DNA of 64,000 nucleotides, taken from contig NZ_CP134867.1 in the NCBI RefSeq assembly GCF_031954525.1, positions 3,472,001 to 3,536,000 of the forward strand. Direction: 5' to 3'. Source of the DNA: Dyella sp. BiH032. GTDB lineage: Bacteria > Pseudomonadota > Gammaproteobacteria > Xanthomonadales > Rhodanobacteraceae. Below are positions 1 to 9,644 of the stretch, in pieces (position 1 is the first letter of the stretch; each line of letters begins with the position of its first letter). The position numbers and the translations under genes are program-made. The notes beneath the pieces are model-generated. The model had not been told where the DNA came from, searched no databases, and saw only the letters and a program-made list of their open reading frames with translations.

Positions 1-2
1 TC

Positions 3-38
3 GTGCAGCGCCCGGCGGAAGCGGGCACCATCCGCTGA
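3..38 (+). CDS. Possible 3' end of a gene entering from the left
   Basis: An open frame entering from the window edge runs for 11 codons and stops at TGA (36-38), 65 bases before the enoyl-CoA hydratase start. It is too short to identify. It may be the tail of an upstream co-directional gene or chance. Confidence 0.25.
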   Translation: MQRPAEAGTIR

Positions 39-103
39 GAACGTGCGCGGCGCCAAAGGTTCCCGCTGTTACCATCGGCATTTTGGACTTGCTGGAACCC
101 ACC

Positions 104-886
104 ATGGCCTATCGCAACCTGGACATCGGCAACCGCGGCGCGGTGCGCACCATCATCGTCAACCGTCCGGACAAGCTCAACGCGCTGAACCGCGACACCC
201 TCAACGAGCTGACCCTGGCCTTCGCCCAGGCGGCGCAGGACGATGCCGTACGCGCAGTGGTGCTCACCGGGGCCGGCGACAAGGCCTTCGTGGCCGGCGC
301 CGACATCGCGGAGATGAACCGCTATACGCCGATCCAGGCCCAGGGTTTCTCCCGCGCCGGCCAGCGCCTGATGACCTCGATCGAGCGGCTGGGCAAGCCG
401 GTGGTCGCACGCATCCAGGGCTTCGCCCTCGGCGGCGGCATGGAACTGGCGATGGCCTGCCACCTGCGCGTGGCGAGTGAAAAGGCACGCTTCGGCCAGC
501 CGGAAATCAACCTCGGCCTGATCCCCGGCTTCGGCGGCACGCAGCGTCTGCTGCGCCTGGCCGGCCGTGGCGCGGCGCTGGAACTGTGCCTGACGGGCTC
601 GATGGTCGGCGCGCAGCGCGCTTACGAACTGGGCATCGTCAACCGCGTGGTCGCCCCGGAGGCGCTCGACGAAACCGTCGACGCACTTGCCGATCAGCTC
701 GCGGCGTCCGCGCCGCTCGCCGCGGCCGGCATTCTGGACGCCGTGCTGCAGGGCGGCGAGACGACCTTGGACCAGGGCCTGGAGTTCGAAACGCAGGCGT
801 TCGCGCTGGCCTTCTCCACCGAAGACATGCGCGAAGGCACCACGGCCTTCCTGGAAAAGCGCAAGGCCCAGTTCAAGGGCCAGTAA
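104..886 (+). CDS. Enoyl-CoA hydratase/isomerase family protein
   Basis: Hydratase of the crotonase fold, 260 aa, the usual family length, expected to hydrate trans-2-enoyl-CoA in cytosolic fatty acid beta-oxidation. Both catalytic glutamates of true hydratases appear present: Glu114 in GGGMELA and Glu134 in QPEINLGLIPG, followed by GGTQRL. The oxyanion-hole segment AFVAGADIAEM is near residues 61-71. I chose the ATG at 104 because the family begins close to MAYRNL; an in-frame TTG at 83 would add seven unusual residues. It converges on the DUF1684 gene with only 17 bases between. The exact acyl chain specificity cannot be read from sequence. Confidence 0.9.
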   Translation: MAYRNLDIGNRGAVRTIIVNRPDKLNALNRDTLNELTLAFAQAAQDDAVRAVVLTGAGDKAFVAGADIAEMNRYTPIQAQGFSRAGQRLMTSIERLGKPVVARIQGFALGGGMELAMACHLRVASEKARFGQPEINLGLIPGFGGTQRLLRLAGRGAALELCLTGSMVGAQRAYELGIVNRVVAPEALDETVDALADQLAASAPLAAAGILDAVLQGGETTLDQGLEFETQAFALAFSTEDMREGTTAFLEKRKAQFKGQ

Positions 887-903
887 CGCGCGGGGCGCGG
901 GTG

Positions 904-1824
904 CTAGTGGCCCGCGCCCTCGAATTTCTTTTCGCCGGCCGTAACCTCAAGTCCAAGGCGGTTCTCGGGCGGAGCGAGCGGACAGACCACATGCGGCGTG
1001 ATGGCGCACGGGGGATTCTCCGCGAGATTGAAATCCAGCAGCACCTTGCCGTCCTTCGGCTTGTCCGCGTAGAGGAAACGCGCGCCACCGTAGGTCAGCT
1101 TGCCGGCGGTACGATCGCTGAAGACGAAGAACAGGCGGCCGTCCTCTTCCATGGGAGTGAGCGCGTAGCGACGACCATCGCGCTCGAACACCGCCTGTCC
1201 CGTGACCGGCTCGTCGTTTTCCGCGCCGGCGACATTGGCCATCCGGAGCGTGCGCGGTTCCGCAAAGGGCTCCCAGCGCGCCTCGATCTTCCATGACGGA
1301 TCGATCGGGAAGTACGTCAACCCCGGAAAGTGCAGGCGCAAGGCCGAGGCGTTGTCCTTGGCCCGCAGGCCGCGGCGTCTGCCCGTCTCCACCACATAAA
1401 AATAGCGTTCCGGACCGAAGTAGGCGCGCGTCGGTTGACGCTCGCCGTGCGCACCTTGCGTCTGCATCGGTGCGGCACTGACTTCTTGTCCATCCACCTT
1501 GACGTGGACGCCGTCGGCCGCGCGAAAATCGATCGAGCCATCACCAGCCAGGCGCAGCACGCCCAGATGCGCGGGAGCATCCGGCACCTGGAAACGATTG
1601 TCGGCCGCGGAGCCCACAGTGTTGTCGCCCGGCTCGAGCCAGCCGGAAGCGACCAAGGCCAGATAGCCGTCCGCACGCCGCAGCGCTTCCACGCGCGAGG
1701 CGCGCGCCTGCTCCACCTGCGCCGCATATGTTCCGTTGTTCGCCGCCACTGACGGCCGGGCGAAGATCACCGACACGACCAGGGCAAGCGCGGCCATACC
1801 CGCCGTGCTCAGCGTGCCTCGCAT
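904..1824 (-). CDS. Exported DUF1684 protein (second of a pair)
   Basis: A 306-aa protein of unknown function. Residues 1-27 look like a Sec signal peptide (hydrophobic core AALALVVSVIF, then ARPSVAA). The C-terminal third carries the DUF1684 signature, an NPPCAIT motif followed by VCPLAPPENRL, ending in AGEKKFEGAGH. Its ATG lies two bases beyond the stop of the neighbouring DUF1684 gene, so the two are surely co-translated. The pair share the same architecture and almost the same C-terminus, so they look like a tandem duplication. The biochemical function of DUF1684 is not established to my knowledge. Confidence 0.85.
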   Translation of the reverse strand: MRGTLSTAGMAALALVVSVIFARPSVAANNGTYAAQVEQARASRVEALRRADGYLALVASGWLEPGDNTVGSAADNRFQVPDAPAHLGVLRLAGDGSIDFRAADGVHVKVDGQEVSAAPMQTQGAHGERQPTRAYFGPERYFYVVETGRRRGLRAKDNASALRLHFPGLTYFPIDPSWKIEARWEPFAEPRTLRMANVAGAENDEPVTGQAVFERDGRRYALTPMEEDGRLFFVFSDRTAGKLTYGGARFLYADKPKDGKVLLDFNLAENPPCAITPHVVCPLAPPENRLGLEVTAGEKKFEGAGH

Positions 1825-1826
1825 GC

Positions 1827-2759
1827 TCAGTGCCCGCCGCGGTACTTCTTTTCGCCTGCGGTCACCGCAACGTCGAGCCGGTTCTCCGGCGGCGCCAGCG
1901 GACAGGTCGCAAACGGCGTGAACGCGCACGGCGGGTTATAAGCCTTGTTGAAATCCAGCACGACCTTGCCGTCCTTCGGCAAGGCAGCGTAGAGGAAGCG
2001 CGCGGCGCCGTAGGTTTCCTTGCCGGAAGTGCGGTCGGCCAGCACGAAGAACAGTTCTCCACCCGGCTCTTCCTGGTAAGGCAGCAGTTCGAAGGTATGC
2101 CCATCGCGGTGGAACACCGCCTTGCCCGGCACGTCGACTTTGTCGATGGTGCCGATCACCGAGCCGATCTCCAGTTTGTGCGGCGGATCGAACGGAACCC
2201 AGTCCGCCACTACGCGCCAGGACGGATCGAGCGCAAAGTAGTCGATCCCGAGGAAATGCTTGCGCGTTTCGGCTTCGCTGTCCTTCACGCGGAGCGCCTT
2301 GCGGCCATCGCGTTCGATCACATAGAAGTTGGCGGAGCCAAAGGCCACGGTGGTGGGCTTGCCCTCGCCGGCGTGCATGTCATCGATCAGCGCAGCTTCG
2401 CGCACGCTCTTGCCGTCGATGGTGGCGCCACTGTGCTCGTCCAGCGCGATATGCACCGCGCCGTCCTTCGCCACCCGCACTACGCCCAGATGCGCCGGCC
2501 CTGCTTTGAGCACGATGTCGTTGTCGGCGGCGCTGCCGACTCGGTTGTCGCCTTCATGCAGCCATTCCAGCCCGATCAGACTCAGCCAGCCCGTGGGTGC
2601 GGTGAGATTGGCGGTGCGCTTGGCGCGCCACTGCGCGATCTCCTGTGCGTAGTCGGCAGAGGCGGCGGCATGGGCGGTTTCGGCGTGCACGGTGACAACT
2701 CCAAGACTAAGGGCGACAACGAGGGCGAAAGCGGCGCGGCGCGGCATGGCAGGACCCAT
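1827..2759 (-). CDS. Exported DUF1684 protein (first of a pair)
   Basis: A 310-aa protein with an N-terminal signal peptide (hydrophobic core AAFALVVALSLGVV, cleavage probably after VHA) and a DUF1684 domain over most of its length. The family hallmark NPPCAFTPF...TCPLAPPENRL is near residues 275-297. An ATG at 2747 (MPRRAA) is an equally good start and would give a shorter n-region. It is the first gene of a two-gene operon with the downstream paralogue. It lies 62 bases beyond the mutL stop in the same direction, so readthrough from mutL is possible. Function unknown; the protein is likely periplasmic. Confidence 0.85.
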   Translation of the reverse strand: MGPAMPRRAAFALVVALSLGVVTVHAETAHAAASADYAQEIAQWRAKRTANLTAPTGWLSLIGLEWLHEGDNRVGSAADNDIVLKAGPAHLGVVRVAKDGAVHIALDEHSGATIDGKSVREAALIDDMHAGEGKPTTVAFGSANFYVIERDGRKALRVKDSEAETRKHFLGIDYFALDPSWRVVADWVPFDPPHKLEIGSVIGTIDKVDVPGKAVFHRDGHTFELLPYQEEPGGELFFVLADRTSGKETYGAARFLYAALPKDGKVVLDFNKAYNPPCAFTPFATCPLAPPENRLDVAVTAGEKKYRGGH

Positions 2760-2821
2760 CGGTGAGCGAAGCCCGAGTATGGACGTCTATTTGCCGCAGC
2801 CGCAAGCGGCGCGTGGGCGGC

Positions 2822-4669
2822 TCAGCGCCCGCGCAGGAACAGCTTGTCCAGCTCGCCGAGGCTGAGCTGGGTCCAGGTGGGACGGCCATGGTTGCACTGG
2901 CCCGAGCGCTCGGTGGCTTCCATTTCGCGCAGCAGGGCGTTCATCTCGGGCTGTGAGAGACGCCGGCCCGCGCGCACCGAGCCATGGCAGGCCATCGTGG
3001 CGAGCAGCTCGTTTTCCAGTTCCTGCAGGCGGCGCGAGCTTCCGTGCAGCGCCAGTTCGGCCAGCACGTCACGGCACAGCTGCGCGACATCGGCGCCTTC
3101 CAGCAAGGCGGGAATGCGGCGCACCACTACACCCGAAGGCCCGCTGCGCGACAGTTCCAATCCCCACTCGGCCAATGCATCGGCATGTTCCTCGGCGGCG
3201 GCCGCTTCTTTCGCGCTCACGGAAACGTTCAGCGGCACCAGCAGGATCTGCGAACGCAGATTGCTGCAGGCCCGGCCTGTCTTGAGCTTTTCGTAGGTGA
3301 TGCGCTCGTGCGCGGCGTGCATGTCCACCAGCACGAGGCCGTGCGCATTCTCGGCCAGGATGTAGATGCCTTTCAGTTGCGCAATGGCGAAACCGAGCGG
3401 TGGCGCTTCGTCGTCCTGTGCGGCCGGCATCGGCGCGTTCGCCGCCAACGATGGCTCCGCGGCGCGTGGCGCCTCGCCCAGCAAGGCGGCGTAATCGGCC
3501 AGGGGTTCGTCGCGGACGCCCAGGCTCAGGCGGCTCTGGCTGAACTGGCCTGACCACGCCGGCGTCGTCGTGACCGCCGGTGCGGCCACCGAGGCGGCGG
3601 CCGCGTAACTCGCGGCCACGGGCATGGCCTCGGCCGGCTCGCCAACCGCGGCGAAGCCGCTCAGGCCGGCGCGCGTCTGCGCCAGGGCCTCGTGCAGCGT
3701 GCGGAACAGAAAATCGTGCACCAGCCGCTGCTCGCGGAACCGCACTTCGTGCTTGGCCGGGTGCACGTTGACGTCCACGCCTGCGGGGTCCAGCTCCAGG
3801 TAAAGCGCGAAAGCCGGATGCCGGCCATGGAACAGCACGTCGGCATAGGCCTGCCGCACCGCGTGCGCTACCACGCGGTCGCGCACCAGACGCCCGTTGA
3901 CGTAGAAGTATTGCGAGTCGGCCTGCGAACGCGAGGCCGTGGGCAAGCCCACCCAACCCGACAGGTGCAGCCCGGCGGCAGCGTAATCGATGCGCAGGCT
4001 CTGCGCGGGAAACTCCTCGCCCAGCACTTCCGCGACACGCTGGAGGGCCGCCTCCTCGTTCCTGGCGGCCTTGAGGATGCGTACCGGTTTGCCGTTGTGG
4101 CTGAGGCGGAACTCCACCGAGCCGCGCGCCAGCGCGAGCGACTTCAGCAGGTCGTCGATATGAGCGAATTCTGTGCGCTCGGCACGGAGGAACTTGCGCC
4201 GCGCCGGCACGTTGTAGAAGAGATCGCGCACCTCGACGCTGGTGCCCTGCGGATGCTGCGCGGGACGCGCCGCCTGCATCTTGCCGCCGTCGACCTCGAT
4301 GCGGAACGCGGTGTCCTGCCCGCGCGCCCGCGACGTCAGCGCAAAACGCGCGACCGACGATACCGATGCCAGCGCTTCGCCGCGAAATCCCATGCTGGCG
4401 ACGTGTTCGAGGTCATCGAAACTGCGAATCTTGCTCGTGGCGTGCGACGCGACCGCCAGCTGCAGATCGTCCGGCTCGATGCCGCCGCCGTCGTCGCGGA
4501 TGCGGATCAGGCGCGAACCGCCCTGCTCGATGTCCACTTCGATCCGTGTGGCGCCAGCGTCGAGGCTGTTCTCGACCAGCTCCTTGACGACCGAGGAAGG
4601 ACGCTCGATCACCTCACCGGCGGCGATCTGGTTGATGAGTTCGGGAGGCAACGGACGGATGACAGGCAT
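2822..4669 (-). CDS. mutL: DNA mismatch repair protein MutL
   Basis: GHKL ATPase that links MutS mismatch recognition to downstream excision; 615 aa, normal length. The N-terminus begins [20 protein letters not shown]. ATPase motifs [13 protein letters not shown] (about residues 27-39), RIRDDGGGI and [12 protein letters not shown] follow. A variable linker around residues 330-430 precedes the C-terminal dimerisation domain. That domain contains [12 protein letters not shown] near residue 449, which matches the metal-binding endonuclease motif DQHA-x2-E-x4-E except for Met instead of Gln, and a CNHGRP motif near the end. So this is probably a nicking-type MutL, unlike that of E. coli. It lies downstream of amiC in the conserved tsaE-amiC-mutL order. 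Confidence 0.97.
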   Translation of the reverse strand: MPVIRPLPPELINQIAAGEVIERPSSVVKELVENSLDAGATRIEVDIEQGGSRLIRIRDDGGGIEPDDLQLAVASHATSKIRSFDDLEHVASMGFRGEALASVSSVARFALTSRARGQDTAFRIEVDGGKMQAARPAQHPQGTSVEVRDLFYNVPARRKFLRAERTEFAHIDDLLKSLALARGSVEFRLSHNGKPVRILKAARNEEAALQRVAEVLGEEFPAQSLRIDYAAAGLHLSGWVGLPTASRSQADSQYFYVNGRLVRDRVVAHAVRQAYADVLFHGRHPAFALYLELDPAGVDVNVHPAKHEVRFREQRLVHDFLFRTLHEALAQTRAGLSGFAAVGEPAEAMPVAASYAAAASVAAPAVTTTPAWSGQFSQSRLSLGVRDEPLADYAALLGEAPRAAEPSLAANAPMPAAQDDEAPPLGFAIAQLKGIYILAENAHGLVLVDMHAAHERITYEKLKTGRACSNLRSQILLVPLNVSVSAKEAAAAEEHADALAEWGLELSRSGPSGVVVRRIPALLEGADVAQLCRDVLAELALHGSSRRLQELENELLATMACHGSVRAGRRLSQPEMNALLREMEATERSGQCNHGRPTWTQLSLGELDKLFLRGR

Positions 4670-4755
4670 CGGCGAAGCTTAAGACCTGTTTCCGGCCCAC
4701 GAAAGTACGAACGCCACCCCGCGGGTGGCGCTCGCGCTACCGATGTCCCAGGGAA

Positions 4756-6381
4756 TCAGCCGGACGGAATAGCCAGCACCATACCCGCGTGCACGGAATC
4801 GGTACTGATGCGGTTGGCGCTCTTCAGCGCGCTGATGGTGACGCCATATTGGCGCGCAATGCTGCGCAGGCTTTCGCCGGCCGTCACACGGTGCAGGTCG
4901 CGCACGTTGGCGTCGGCGCGTTCGACCGCCACCTTGCCGTCGCCGGACTTGGCCTGGCCGGCCATGGCCTTCGCCACCGCCTTGTTCGCCGCGCTGGAGA
5001 CGGCGGCATCCGCGTCATCGTCGTCGTTCCGGGCCGACGCCACCATGGTGCCGTTGCGGCGCGCCGCCTGTGCGGCGAACCAGGTGCCCGGCGGCGGCGT
5101 GGACTCGAAATAACCGCGCACGCCCCCCATCACCGCCTCGGCCAGGCGGGACTGATGCGAGGGATCGCGCAGCTTGCGCTCCTCGTCCGGATTGCTGATG
5201 AACGCCGTCTCGACCAGGATCGAAGGCACGTCCGGCGAACGGAGCACCACGAAGTTGGCGCGTTCTACGTAGCCGCGGTGGGTCGGGCCCAGCCCGCCCA
5301 GCGCCTTGAGCACGTTGCCGGCGACCGCTTCGCTGGCCTGCATGGCATAGCCCTGCTGCAGGTCGAGCAGCACGGCGGCAAGGCTGTCGTCCTTGTCGTC
5401 CAGCGACACGCCGCCGATGAGGTCGGCGCGGTTTTCGCGGTCGGCCAGCCAGCGGGCCGCCTCGCTGGTCTTGCCGCGCGGCGAGAGCACCCACACGGAG
5501 GAGCCCTTGGCATCGCCGTTGATGAAGGCGTCGGCGTGGATCGACACGAACAGGTCCGCGTTGTTGCGCCGGGCGATCTCGTAGCGCTGTTTCAGCGGGA
5601 TGAAGAAATCCGTGTCGCGCGTGAGCACGGCCTTCATGCCCGGCTGCTTGTTGATCTGCGCCGCCAGCTCGCGCGCCACGGCTAGCGTGACGTTCTTTTC
5701 CAGTGTGCCGCCGGGGCCATGCGCGCCCGGATCCTGGCCGCCATGGCCGGCGTCGACCGCCACCACGACCTTGCGCTCGCCGTTGAGCAGCGACGCGGCC
5801 TGGCGAGTGGACGCCATGCCGCTCTGGGTGGACTTGATGCTGTTCTTGCCCGACGGGGACGGCGTCTTGATAGTGACGGGCGCGGCCACGACAGCAGCTG
5901 CGTCGTCGCCGTCGTCATCGTCCTTCGCCGGAGCGTTGGCAGGCACCAAGGCCTTAGTCGGGGTGGAAGCCACGCCGGAGCCCGGGTAGACGTCCACCAC
6001 CAGGCGGTAGCCGTATTCGGCGGCCGGCTTCAGCAGAAAGCTCTTGTAGTGGCTGGAAGCGTCGACCTTGGCGACCAGTTGCAGGCGGCCGCCCTGCTGG
6101 CTGCTTTCCAGGCCCTTGAACAGGCCCTGCCCCTTGGGAGCGGCGAAATCTCCGGCCAGCGCGCTGCGGTCCAGCTCGACCACGACCTGGTCGCCGTCCT
6201 GGCGCGCCTTGTACTCCAGGGGACCGGACACATCGAGCACGAGACGTGTGTACTCGGGGCCGGCCCAGACGCGTGCGGACTTCACGTCTGCGGCATGCAC
6301 GGCGCACAAGGGCGCCACGGCCAGCGCCACGAGGCAAGAAAGCTGACGGATGGTGGTCGGATATCCCCTCATGGGCGGCAT
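4756..6381 (-). CDS. amiC: N-acetylmuramoyl-L-alanine amidase with AMIN and LysM domains
   Basis: Periplasmic zinc amidase that splits septal peptidoglycan during daughter-cell separation; 541 aa. In order: signal peptide to about residue 30, AMIN domain (about 33-135), a low-complexity linker, the Amidase_3 domain (about 207-430) and a C-terminal LysM repeat (about 494-540, HRVTAGESLRSIARQYG). Expected zinc ligands and catalytic Glu are visible: VAVDAGHGGQDPG, GTLEKNV, FVSIHADAF and ILVETAFISN. An ATG at 6372 is an alternative start. The LysM tail is typical of xanthomonad and pseudomonad AmiC/AmiB rather than E. coli AmiC. Upstream, 6382-6557 is A+T-richer and probably contains the promoter. 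Confidence 0.93.
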   Translation of the reverse strand: MPPMRGYPTTIRQLSCLVALAVAPLCAVHAADVKSARVWAGPEYTRLVLDVSGPLEYKARQDGDQVVVELDRSALAGDFAAPKGQGLFKGLESSQQGGRLQLVAKVDASSHYKSFLLKPAAEYGYRLVVDVYPGSGVASTPTKALVPANAPAKDDDDGDDAAAVVAAPVTIKTPSPSGKNSIKSTQSGMASTRQAASLLNGERKVVVAVDAGHGGQDPGAHGPGGTLEKNVTLAVARELAAQINKQPGMKAVLTRDTDFFIPLKQRYEIARRNNADLFVSIHADAFINGDAKGSSVWVLSPRGKTSEAARWLADRENRADLIGGVSLDDKDDSLAAVLLDLQQGYAMQASEAVAGNVLKALGGLGPTHRGYVERANFVVLRSPDVPSILVETAFISNPDEERKLRDPSHQSRLAEAVMGGVRGYFESTPPPGTWFAAQAARRNGTMVASARNDDDDADAAVSSAANKAVAKAMAGQAKSGDGKVAVERADANVRDLHRVTAGESLRSIARQYGVTISALKSANRISTDSVHAGMVLAIPSG

Positions 6382-6557
6382 TGAAGCTCAGCACTTTCCT
6401 GAATGCAAGTGCTTTTCCCTTGAATATCCATGACCTGCAGCGGTTTTATCAGGCTGGATCCAGCTATCGGATGCAAACTGCACCCACCAAAGGGTCTCGC
6501 CTCCTTGGAGACCGCCGCAAAATCTCATTGACTACCGATACTTAGCGCTGCCCTGGC

Positions 6558-7025
6558 TCAGGCGTTGGCCGCCAGCCGTGCCAGCAGGCGGGTGCCGCGC
6601 GGGGTCAGGCCCGCCACGCGGGCGGTGCGGCCGGCTCCCGCATAGGCAAGGTCGATCTGCAGGTCCGGCGCCGGAAGCGCCCCCTTGCCGCGCTCCGGCC
6701 ATTCGACCAGCACCAGGGCGGAGGGATCGGCCAACGCGTCCAGGCCCAGCCACTCCAGCTCGCCCGGATCGGCGATACGGTAAAGGTCCAGGTGCCAGGC
6801 TGTACGGTCGCCGAGGCGATACGACTCGATCAGGCTGTAGGTGGGACTCTTCACCCGCTCGCCCACGCCCAGCGCGCGCAGGAACGCCCGCGCGAAACTG
6901 GTCTTGCCCGCCCCGAGATCGCCGTGCAGATAGATCACCATGCCACCGTCGAGCGCGGCAGCCAGCCGGCCGCCGAAGGCGGTCGTGGCGGTTTCGTCGG
7001 GAAGCTCCTGCTGCAGCACGTTCAT
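6558..7025 (-). CDS. tsaE: tRNA threonylcarbamoyladenosine biosynthesis ATPase TsaE
   Basis: Small P-loop ATPase (155 aa) of the TsaB-TsaD-TsaE complex that makes t6A37 in ANN-decoding tRNAs. The Walker A motif GDLGAGKTSFARAFLRALG sits near residues 35-53, followed by the family motif VKSPTYSLIESY and HLDLYRI. A Walker B-like segment ALVLVEWPERG follows. Its ATG overlaps the stop of nnr by four bases (ATGA, 7022-7025), so the two genes are translationally coupled. This is the usual gammaproteobacterial context, between nnr and amiC. Confidence 0.95.
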   Translation of the reverse strand: MNVLQQELPDETATTAFGGRLAAALDGGMVIYLHGDLGAGKTSFARAFLRALGVGERVKSPTYSLIESYRLGDRTAWHLDLYRIADPGELEWLGLDALADPSALVLVEWPERGKGALPAPDLQIDLAYAGAGRTARVAGLTPRGTRLLARLAANA

Positions 7026-8506
7026 GGATCCTGTCCGTTGAGCAGCCGGCGCAGGGGAGCCAGCAAGTCGGTAGCCAGCAGGCCACGCTCGCCGCCCCGT
7101 GCGGCGGCGTCGCCGGCGCGTGCGTGCAGGCCCACGCCGAGGCAGGCCGCCGTCCAGATATCGCAGCCCTGGGCCATCAGCGCGGCGACGATACCGGTCA
7201 GCAGATCGCCCATGCCGCCGGAGGCCATGCCCGGATTGCCCCACGGGCAAACGGCGACGCGGCCATGCGAATCCGCGATAAGACTGCCCGCCCCTTTGAG
7301 GACGGCGACCGCGCCGTAGCGATGTGCCAGCGCGCGCGCGGCCGCGAAACGGTCCGCCTCCACCTCCGCGACGGAATGCCCCAGCAGGCGGGCCGCCTCG
7401 CCCGGGTGCGGCGTGATCACCGCCGGCTGCTCGAACCGGCGCGGCTCGCGTGCCAGCAGGTTGAGGCCGTCCGCATCCACCACCACGGGCTTGCCGGCGT
7501 CGAGCGCCGTCAACCACAGCGCATGTCCCCATGCACCCTGACCCAGCCCCGGCCCTAGCGCGAGCACGTCGGCGCGTTCCAGCAGCGGCTGCAGTGATTG
7601 CGGGCCGTCTACGCCGTGCGGCATCAGCTCCGGCCTGGCGGCATGGATCGCGAACAGGTTCGCGTCGCGCGTCGCCAGGCTGACCAGACCAGCGCCGGCC
7701 CGCAATGCGGCCTCGCCGCACAGGCGGATCGCGCCGGCTGTCCCGAAGTCGCCGCCGATCGCGAGCACGTGCCCGTTGTCGCCTTTGTGCGCGTGGCGCG
7801 CACGCCGCGGCAACGTCTCCGCGCGCAGCAGCGTCGCGTCGGGCTGGACGTCCTCCCACAGCGCTTCCGGCAAGCCGAGCGTGTCGAGTTCGAGCGTGCC
7901 CACGCAGTCCGGCGCGCGCCCGGTATGCAACCCGCGCTTGTGCGCAATGAAGGTGACCGTGACGTTAGCCTTGATGGCTTCCCCCGGGCACTGCCCGGTA
8001 TCGGCCTGCAACCCGGACGGCAGATCCAACGCGAGGATCGGCTGACCGCAGTGGTTCAAGCGCCAGATGAGATCGGCCGCGTGGCGCTCGGGCGCGCGCG
8101 TCAGGCCGGTACCGAACAGCGCCGCCACATGCACGTCCGCCATCGGCAGATCCGCGGCCTCGTCCCACAACCGTACGCGCCCGCCGGCCTGCTCGAAGCG
8201 CGCGCGGGCGGTGGCTGCATCGCCGCGCGACTCGCCGGTAAGCGCGAACAGCGCGACCTGGAAACCCGCATCCAGCGCCAGCGCGCCCAGCAGGAAACCA
8301 TCGCCACCGTTGTTGCCCGGGCCGCAATACACTGCGATGCCCCGCGCATCGGGCCAGTGGCGCCGCAGCGAGGCGAAGCCGGCGGCCGCGGCGCGCCGCA
8401 TCAGCTCGATGCCGGGGATGCCCAGCTCCTGGATCGCGCGCCGGTCCAGCGCGCGTACCTGTTCGACGGTATAGAGCTCGTGGCTGTGCAGGCGGGTCGG
8501 CGTCAT
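7022..8506 (-). CDS. nnr: Bifunctional NAD(P)HX epimerase/dehydratase
   Basis: Repairs hydrated NADH/NADPH. The N-terminal YjeF_N domain (about residues 1-215) epimerises R-NAD(P)HX and contains the CGPGNNGGDGFLLG loop. The C-terminal ribokinase-like domain (about 225-490) is the ADP-dependent dehydratase, with VVDADGLNLL, ITPHPGEAARLLG and ASGGMGDLLTGI. Total 494 aa from the ATG at 8506, which gives MTPTRLHSHELYT; an upstream in-frame ATG at 8524 would add six residues. It is divergent from queG with 47 bases between, so the promoters overlap, and it overlaps tsaE by four bases. Confidence 0.95.
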   Translation of the reverse strand: MTPTRLHSHELYTVEQVRALDRRAIQELGIPGIELMRRAAAAGFASLRRHWPDARGIAVYCGPGNNGGDGFLLGALALDAGFQVALFALTGESRGDAATARARFEQAGGRVRLWDEAADLPMADVHVAALFGTGLTRAPERHAADLIWRLNHCGQPILALDLPSGLQADTGQCPGEAIKANVTVTFIAHKRGLHTGRAPDCVGTLELDTLGLPEALWEDVQPDATLLRAETLPRRARHAHKGDNGHVLAIGGDFGTAGAIRLCGEAALRAGAGLVSLATRDANLFAIHAARPELMPHGVDGPQSLQPLLERADVLALGPGLGQGAWGHALWLTALDAGKPVVVDADGLNLLAREPRRFEQPAVITPHPGEAARLLGHSVAEVEADRFAAARALAHRYGAVAVLKGAGSLIADSHGRVAVCPWGNPGMASGGMGDLLTGIVAALMAQGCDIWTAACLGVGLHARAGDAAARGGERGLLATDLLAPLRRLLNGQDP

Positions 8507-8553
8507 GCACCGGATTATAGACATCGGCCGTCCACCGCATCGGCGGACTTACA

Positions 8554-9636
8554 ATGGCCGCCATGCGCGCCTCGTCCCCCATCGCCCACGACTACGCGGC
8601 TCTTGCCGGCGACATCAAGCGCTGGGCGTGGGAACTCGGGTTCGCCGACGCGGGCATCGCGGGCATCGAGCTGGGCGAGGACGAGCAGCACCTGCTGCGC
8701 TGGCTCGACAATGGCCATCACGGCGAGATGGACTACATGTCCCGCCACGGCACCAAACGCAGCCGTCCCGCCGAACTGGAACCGGGCACGCTGCGCGTGA
8801 TCTCCGTACGCATGGATTACGTGCCGCCGGGCACGCGCAACGCCTGGAACGTACTGGAAGATCCGGAGGCCGGCTACGTGGCGCGTTATGCGCTCGGCCG
8901 CGACTATCACAAGCTGATGCGCAACCGCCTGCAGAAGCTGGCCGAGCGCATCCATGCCCAGGTGGGCGATTTCGGCTATCGCGCTTACGTCGACTCCGCA
9001 CCGGTGCTGGAGAAAGCGCTCGGCCGCAATGCTGGGCTCGGCTGGATCGGCAAGCATACGGTGCTGATCAATCGCCGCGCCGGCTCGTACTTTTTCCTCG
9101 GCGAGCTGTATACCGACCTGCCGTTGCCGATGGACGAGCCGGCTACCGCGCACTGCGGCACATGCCGCCGCTGCATCGACATCTGTCCTACCCAGGCCAT
9201 CGTCGCGCCCTACCGGCTGGATGCGCGGCGCTGCATTTCCTATCTGACTATCGAGCTCAAGGGGAGCATCCCCGAGGAACTGCGCGCGCCGATGGGCAAC
9301 CGCATCTTCGGTTGCGACGACTGCCAACTGATCTGCCCCTGGAACAAGTTCGCGCGCGATGCTAGCGAGCCCGACTTCGCGCCCCGCCACAGCCTCGATG
9401 GCGCCCGGTTGGTGGAGCTGTTCGCGTGGAGCGAAGAAGAGTTTCTTCGCCGTACCGAAGGCATGGCGATTCGCCGCACGGGCTACGAGGGATGGCTGCG
9501 CAATGTTGCGGTAGCGCTGGGCAATGCGCCCGGCACGACAGAGGTCGTCGCTGCGCTGCGCACCCGGGCAGATCATCCCTCGCCCGTGGTGCGCGAGCAC
9601 GTCGCCTGGGCGCTGGCGCGGCACCAGGCGGCGTAA
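8554..9636 (+). CDS. queG: Epoxyqueuosine reductase QueG
   Basis: Cobalamin-dependent iron-sulfur enzyme performing the last step of queuosine synthesis in tRNA (epoxyqueuosine to queuosine); 360 aa. Two [4Fe-4S] motifs are visible: CGTCRRCIDICPTQAI (about residues 204-219) and CDDCQLICPWN (about 255-265). The N-terminal B12-binding region includes RMDYVPPG and DYHKLMRNRLQKLAERI. The C-terminal HEAT-like segment ends REHVAWALARHQ. A second ATG at 8563 (MRASSP) is a possible start. It is divergent from nnr and ends eight bases from the pgi stop (convergent). Confidence 0.95.
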   Translation: MAAMRASSPIAHDYAALAGDIKRWAWELGFADAGIAGIELGEDEQHLLRWLDNGHHGEMDYMSRHGTKRSRPAELEPGTLRVISVRMDYVPPGTRNAWNVLEDPEAGYVARYALGRDYHKLMRNRLQKLAERIHAQVGDFGYRAYVDSAPVLEKALGRNAGLGWIGKHTVLINRRAGSYFFLGELYTDLPLPMDEPATAHCGTCRRCIDICPTQAIVAPYRLDARRCISYLTIELKGSIPEELRAPMGNRIFGCDDCQLICPWNKFARDASEPDFAPRHSLDGARLVELFAWSEEEFLRRTEGMAIRRTGYEGWLRNVAVALGNAPGTTEVVAALRTRADHPSPVVREHVAWALARHQAA

Positions 9637-9644
9637 GCGCGAGC

